Part shown: positions 22,401-25,321 of the stretch, in pieces | How positions within the stretch are numbered: the first letter of the stretch is position 1 | Layout: each line of letters opens with the position of its first letter | DNA from: MWFE01 sp964481075 | GTDB lineage: Bacteria > Bacteroidota > Bacteroidia > Bacteroidales > Tenuifilaceae | NCBI GenBank assembly: GCA_964481075.1 | Contig: CAYZSD010000033.1 | Coordinates: 1-25,321 of the forward strand | Direction of reading: 5' to 3' | Length of the DNA: 25,321 bases | Notes under the pieces: generated by a model | What the model was told of the DNA's origin: nothing | Databases searched by the model: none | What the model saw: the letters and a program-made list of their open reading frames with translations, nothing else | Translations under genes and position numbers: made by a program

Positions 22401-25321
22401 AAGGTTATCCTCAGTTGAGATAACAGGGTAGAGGGTACCAGCAGGGTTTACAATCACTTCGATGGAGTTGCTAATCTCGGTGCAAATGCCAATGGTAACT
22501 GCGACTGAGTAAAGACCAGCAGAGGTAGCGGTGTAGGTGTTATCAGTAGCTTCGGCAATCTCTTCACCATTATGCAGCCATTGGTAAGCATCGGCATTGT
22601 CAGGAACAACAGCCAGGGAGACCATCACATCATCATCCTCGTTCCATATTAGGTTATCAGATGTGCTAATAGTCGGGCTAATAGCAGGGAAAAGCGAGAT
22701 GGCGACCCCATCACTCAGGCCCGAGCAGCCGCCTAAAGTAACTTCAACGGAAATGATACCCACGGATGTTGCTGTGAAGGTATTCTCGATAGCGCCCTCA
22801 ATCACTTCGCCGTTAAGCATCCACTGGTAGGATTCTGCATCAGTAATATTTACGGTGAATTCCACGATTATTTCATCGCCAGCGCAGAAGGTCAAAGCAT
22901 TTTCAGTAGATATGATTGGTTCTGGGAGAGGAATTACAGATACGATTAAGATATTGCTCGTTCCAGAATCGTCGTCTTTTGTGATGAAAACAGAGTATGA
23001 TCCTGCTTCGCTTGCAACGTATGTATTCTCTGTTGCACCCTCAATAGTCTCACCATCAAGCATCCACTGGTAGGAGTCCGCATCGGTGATGTTAACCTCA
23101 AATGTTACGCTGATGGGTTGTCCTTCACAGTATGATAATGGATCTAAAGTAGAAATAATAGGTTGAATCGACTCGCTTACAACCACAGTAGCGTAAGCAA
23201 CGGTTGAACAACCAAATTCGGTTGCTACTTCAACCCATACCTCAAATGAACCCAATCCAAATACGCTGCTTTCAAAGAGATAGGTTTGTTCTGATGAACC
23301 ATCATGCCATTGGTATGTGGCAAAGCCTTGACCAGCATCAAATAGGTGAGATGCTCCAAGGGTCAAGTAGATGACTCCTGTAGAAATTGAAACCTCTGGA
23401 TTAGGCTGAACAACTATTTCAATTTCATTGCTAATGGTACTACAACCCATTTGGTTAACCATTATCGAGTAGATTCCCTGTTGATTTGCAGTGTAGTTTT
23501 CACTAATTGCATCATCAATTGGTTCACCATCTAGCAGCCATTGATATGATTCGGCATCAGAGATATCAGCAGATAATACAACTTCAATAGCATCATCCTC
23601 GCAATATGTCAGAAGATCGAGAGTTGAAATAATTGGTGAAGGAATGGGTAAATCATTAATTGTAACAATCTCAAAAACTGGGCACAAACCATCGGTGACT
23701 ATTAACTGATATTCATCAGGTAGTAGATCAGTAAATAGACCATTATTTTGGAAAGTTTCTCCTCCATTAATTGAGTATTGAAGTGTGCCATTACCTCCTG
23801 ATGCAAACACCTCAATTTCACCAAGGTACAAGAAGTCTTCGTTGCAACTTATTACGTGTGAAACAGAAATTTCATCAATTAATATAGTTGAGGGTGACTC
23901 AAGAATTATGGTACCTGAACTAATCGGACCGCAATTATTCGCATCAGTTACAAATATTTCGTAAATGCCACCTCCTAAGTTCTCAAAAACTCCGGTAGAA
24001 TTTGAGATATCATTGGGCATAAGAGTATAAGTAAGTGTTTGTGTCCCACCAATAGCTACTACAGAAATTGCACCTGGTATATCGCAAGTAGGATTTGAGA
24101 AATCAATCCCAACAACTTCAATCTGTTCAACGTCAATAACTTCAATTTCGAGTAAGGAGAAACATCCATTTGCATCAACAACTTCAATGATATGAAGACC
24201 TGATGCTAAATTGAAGAACTGGGATGCTGCCTGCCAGTCACTGCCATTTATTCTACTGAAGTAAGGTGGAATTCCCCCTTCAACTTCAACGGTTATACTT
24301 GCATCCTCATTGCCAAAACACGATGGCTGTGTTAGGTTAACAGAAATGATTATCTCACCTGGTTGGGTGATTGTTGCTCCTTCGTTAATAAAGTTGCCAT
24401 TCAAATCTTGAACAGTAACGTTATATTCTCCATGACTGAGATCGGTGATAATTAATATATCATTGTATTCAGGTAGGGGTCCATTTGGTCCATTCCAAGT
24501 GATTGAGTAAGGAGGTGTTCCACCAGAAATAGAAACCTCTATAGATCCATCATTTGCACCAAAGCAACTGACTGAAAGGGTGCTAATAGTTATGCTCAGA
24601 CTTTCAAGTTGAATTATATCAGTTGTAACTGAACATCCATTTTCATCAGTCACAACAATCCAGTAATCTCCATTTATCAGGTTGTCGAATATCCCTAATT
24701 GATTGATTGTTATTTCTCCAAGATTAGTTTCCCAGAGCGAATATGTGAGTGTACCTGTTCCACCCTGAGCACTTAAAATAATTACACCATTACCTGCACC
24801 AGAAGGATTTTCAGTCTCGACAAGCATCAAAGAATAACTAATTATCGTTGACTCAACAATAGATAATTCATTGCTAACCCCAGTACAATTGTTTTTTGTA
24901 ACCACCACAGAGTAACTACCTTGTTGTGTGGCCGTGTAAGAGGATTCGAAGGCATTTTGAATTTCTTCACCATCAAGAAGCCATTGATAGGAATCCCCTT
25001 CAATATCAACAATGAAAGTGGTTTCAATAATTTCGCCATAGCAATAGATAAGTTGATTATCAGTTGAAATTGAAGGACTAGGTATTTCGTTAACAAACAT
25101 TTCAATTGCAGAAGATAATGCCGGATTATTTGATGCACAGAGTTCACTTGAAGTTACTAGAACTGCCAAAATATCACCATCGGAGAACTCATTATAAGTA
25201 AATGTGTTGCTATTAGCACCAACCTCAAGATTGTTCAGTTTCCACTGGTAGCTCGGGCTGCTGCCCCCGTTGGTGGGGGTTGCGGTGAAGGTGACGGCCG
25301 TCCCCTCGCAGATCGCCCCTG
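19236..25321 (-). CDS. Giant T9SS-exported repeat protein (Ig-like and SprB repeats), 5' end missing
   Basis: The frame is open from the window edge (first full codon 25317-25319) to the TAG at 19236-19238, giving 2027 visible residues without the N-terminus. From the visible start: a partial Ig-like unit (SPSYQWKLNN), a complete Ig-like unit, five SprB-type repeats, one Ig-like unit, a FDAGxGF module, 14 contiguous Ig-like units of about 81 residues, a second FDAGxGF module, and a type A T9SS sorting domain (NLYPNPSTGEFYLS). It should be secreted through the type IX system and anchored at or released from the cell surface. Such proteins act as adhesins or gliding-related surface filaments, but no ligand-binding domain is visible here. 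An apparent start at 25169 is an internal TTG and was rejected. Base composition varies between units. It is a monocistron with its own terminator. Confidence 0.92.
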   Translation of the reverse strand, partial: GAICEGTAVTFTATPTNGGSSPSYQWKLNNLEVGANSNTFTYNEFSDGDILAVLVTSSELCASNNPALSSAIEMFVNEIPSPSISTDNQLIYCYGEIIETTFIVDIEGDSYQWLLDGEEIQNAFESSYTATQQGSYSVVVTKNNCTGVSNELSIVESTIISYSLMLVETENPSGAGNGVIILSAQGGTGTLTYSLWETNLGEITINQLGIFDNLINGDYWIVVTDENGCSVTTDIIQLESLSITISTLSVSCFGANDGSIEVSISGGTPPYSITWNGPNGPLPEYNDILIITDLSHGEYNVTVQDLNGNFINEGATITQPGEIIISVNLTQPSCFGNEDASITVEVEGGIPPYFSRINGSDWQAASQFFNLASGLHIIEVVDANGCFSLLEIEVIDVEQIEVVGIDFSNPTCDIPGAISVVAIGGTQTLTYTLMPNDISNSTGVFENLGGGIYEIFVTDANNCGPISSGTIILESPSTILIDEISVSHVISCNEDFLYLGEIEVFASGGNGTLQYSINGGETFQNNGLFTDLLPDEYQLIVTDGLCPVFEIVTINDLPIPSPIISTLDLLTYCEDDAIEVVLSADISDAESYQWLLDGEPIDDAISENYTANQQGIYSIMVNQMGCSTISNEIEIVVQPNPEVSISTGVIYLTLGASHLFDAGQGFATYQWHDGSSEQTYLFESSVFGLGSFEVWVEVATEFGCSTVAYATVVVSESIQPIISTLDPLSYCEGQPISVTFEVNITDADSYQWMLDGETIEGATENTYVASEAGSYSVFITKDDDSGTSNILIVSVIPLPEPIISTENALTFCAGDEIIVEFTVNITDAESYQWMLNGEVIEGAIENTFTATSVGIISVEVTLGGCSGLSDGVAISLFPAISPTISTSDNLIWNEDDDVMVSLAVVPDNADAYQWLHNGEEIAEATDNTYTATSAGLYSVAVTIGICTEISNSIEVIVNPAGTLYPVISTEDNLSWCEGEEISVLLSVDIDDADTYQWLLNGAEIPDANESTYLATAAGAYSVYITKGDGAGTSNVLTISTIPTPEPFIIATGFLTYCEGDEINVELMVDIESAEEYQWFVNGNPIDDANQPVYTVQEEGVYWVQVTVNGCSGVSNLIDIVVFNNPVPTISTSDPLTWCEGAEISVTFDVDIIDEEALYQWYLNGEPIENAVESTYTANTVGTYHIMVTINGCSGISNSFAIILDDMLYPIISTTDQTQFCEGDEVLVTLLVNITNADTYQWYNGDVLIEGENSSTITVTEVGVYWVIVTQGTCTGESNQIEVIVNPLPVPEIFTEIEPSDFCEGQEVYLPLEVSIADAEAYQWFLNGVSIEGATDNTFIATDEGGYTVEVVVNGCTGISGIFTVSIIPNPLPFISTIDPLSWCSNDEIEVTFETNIFNPNDLDVSYQWFINGSAIVDATNSSITAIQAGVYSVEVTLSYLCTWVSNEVAITVSPTPEPIISTEDPLSYCEGEEFVVLLEVDIAEADEYIWLHNGDVIEGATSSSYSATEAGSYSVMVYLNGCPGLSNPIQITLTSNPAPLIYTLDQLSWCIDTEISVTFETTFIDTEAIYQWFLNGEAIADANSSTYTATEVGIYWLMVTFNGCSGISNSFEILQDDVLHPIAFTPDMLVWCSSQEVSVTLYTDISNADSYQWYVNDQPIDGADTESYIATEGGIYWVEVYQGACSGVSNLVEVIVVPSPTPIIFTNDQISWCNDSEILVEFFVDINNADFYQWFFNGEPIEGANESTYTTSLVGEYSILVIVEGCEGVSNIIEIVQDDVLYPIITADGPTQLCEGDIVNITFTVNIPNADSYQWYNGEELIDGEESASLTVTEIGTYWVLLSQGICQGVSNEVVVAINPVPVVSLATDTIRISVEETYLFDAGEGFSSYLWNDGSTNQGYLFQGSVHGIGTHEVWVEVTNEFGCSARDTAIVIVGPTRVELLYPWTVNLYPNPSTGEFYLSVEGINSRKVAITVLNTTGQLVYRKELRPTESILHEPINLSGKGKGVYIISINDGKRIITRRIVIE
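19500..19730 (-). repeat. FDAGxGF module, C-terminal copy
   Basis: This 77-residue module has VSLATDTIRISVEETYLFDAG, in part, then YLWNDGSTNQGYLF and GTHEVWVEVTNEFGCS. It precedes the sorting domain and is co-linear with the internal copy at 23163-23393. Modules like this, often called PKD-like or Ig-like fold 7, are frequent ahead of T9SS or gliding-motility C-termini. Confidence 0.7.
19731..23162 (-). repeat. Fourteen tandem Ig-like units of about 81 residues
   Basis: The 3432 bases encode 14 contiguous units. A typical unit reads PxISTxDxLxWCEGxEI, then xVxITxADxYQWxLNG, xIxxAxxxTYTAT, GxYxVxVTxxGCSGxSN and ends in a proline-rich or DDxLY linker. A Cys in WCEG and a Cys in GCSG probably form the Ig-like disulfide. 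Both are present in eleven of 14 units and one is missing in three. The units starting at 21702 and 20220 bases and their successors show two linker types, pointing to duplication of doublets. The units differ enough in DNA that simple slippage is unlikely. Repeats of this kind usually act as a stalk that extends an adhesive tip. Confidence 0.85.
23163..23393 (-). repeat. FDAGxGF module, internal copy
   Basis: This 77-residue module reads VSISTGVIYLTLGASHLFDAGQGF, in part, then YQWHDGSSEQTYLF and GSFEVWVEVATEFGCS. It lies between a single Ig-like unit and the 14-unit array. It matches the copy at 19500-19730 over its full 77 residues without gaps, so it probably marks the edge of an array expansion. 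Confidence 0.7.
23649..24799 (-). repeat. Five SprB-type repeats in the giant protein
   Basis: Five segments of about 75-80 residues share the pattern GxIxVxxxGGxPPYxxxxNG, then FxxLxxGxYxIxVTDxNGC and xPSCFGxxDGSI. Examples are ANDGSIEVSISGGTPPYSITW and NEDASITVEVEGGIPPYFSRI. This is the SprB repeat family, named after the gliding adhesin SprB of Flavobacterium johnsoniae and widespread in T9SS-exported surface proteins. The block separates the N-terminal and C-terminal Ig-like parts. Copies three to five are more diverged than the first two. Confidence 0.8.

Noticed and set aside
19731..23162. Regularly spaced repeats as a CRISPR array
   Set aside because: The period is about 245 bases, the repeats are diverged and translate into an unbroken Ig-like protein.
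25167..25169. Start of the giant gene at 25169
   Set aside because: The codon is an internal TTG. The same frame stays open with repeat-like sequence to the window edge, so the gene continues beyond it.

Overview
The window comes from a bacterium of the phylum Bacteroidota, probably a Bacteroidales-like lineage. Four things support this: a type IX secretion (T9SS) C-terminal sorting domain on a giant surface protein, promoter boxes of the TAnnTTTG type in several intergenic gaps, lineage-typical families (DUF3098, DUF6427, a YfhO-like membrane protein, a DksA-like protein without zinc cysteines), and a eukaryote-like isoleucyl-tRNA synthetase. The DNA is mostly a housekeeping chromosome segment of moderate to low GC. 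I found no tRNA, rRNA, CRISPR array, transposase or phage gene.

Layout. 1-471: 3' end of a deoxynucleoside kinase (+). 673-4406: a GNAT-like protein and a large PAS/GAF sensor without an output domain (both -). 4497-4914: an XRE-type regulator (+), transcribed divergently from the sensor, with a TAnnTTTG box and a 9-bp perfect inverted repeat directly ahead of its ATG. 4925-6228: lspA and ispD (-), overlapping by one base. 6268-10263: ileS and a DksA-like gene (-), with a promoter ahead and a palindromic terminator behind. 10322-16809 (+): YfhO-like protein, ftsX, DUF3098, uppP, truB and queA, closed by a terminator. 16822-19110: purD and a DUF6427 membrane protein (-). 19236-25321: a giant T9SS-exported repeat protein (-) whose 5' end lies outside the window.

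Most genes serve envelope building and translation. LspA matures lipoproteins, UppP recycles the undecaprenyl carrier, FtsX acts at the division site, and the YfhO-like protein may move sugars on lipid carriers. IleS, TruB and QueA charge or modify tRNA. IspD feeds isoprenoid synthesis, including the undecaprenyl carrier, and PurD and the kinase supply nucleotides.

The most notable observations are these. The IleS signature motif reads GIHH where HIGH is expected, the swap linked to mupirocin hyper-resistance. The XRE gene has a likely autoregulatory operator. The giant protein has 14 contiguous Ig-like units built partly from duplicated doublets, base composition differs between units, and there is an abrupt change to about 72% GC in the last 60 bases. 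I did not find a clearly undescribed multi-gene system. The best candidates for something new are the XRE/PAS-GAF divergent pair and the mosaic adhesin.
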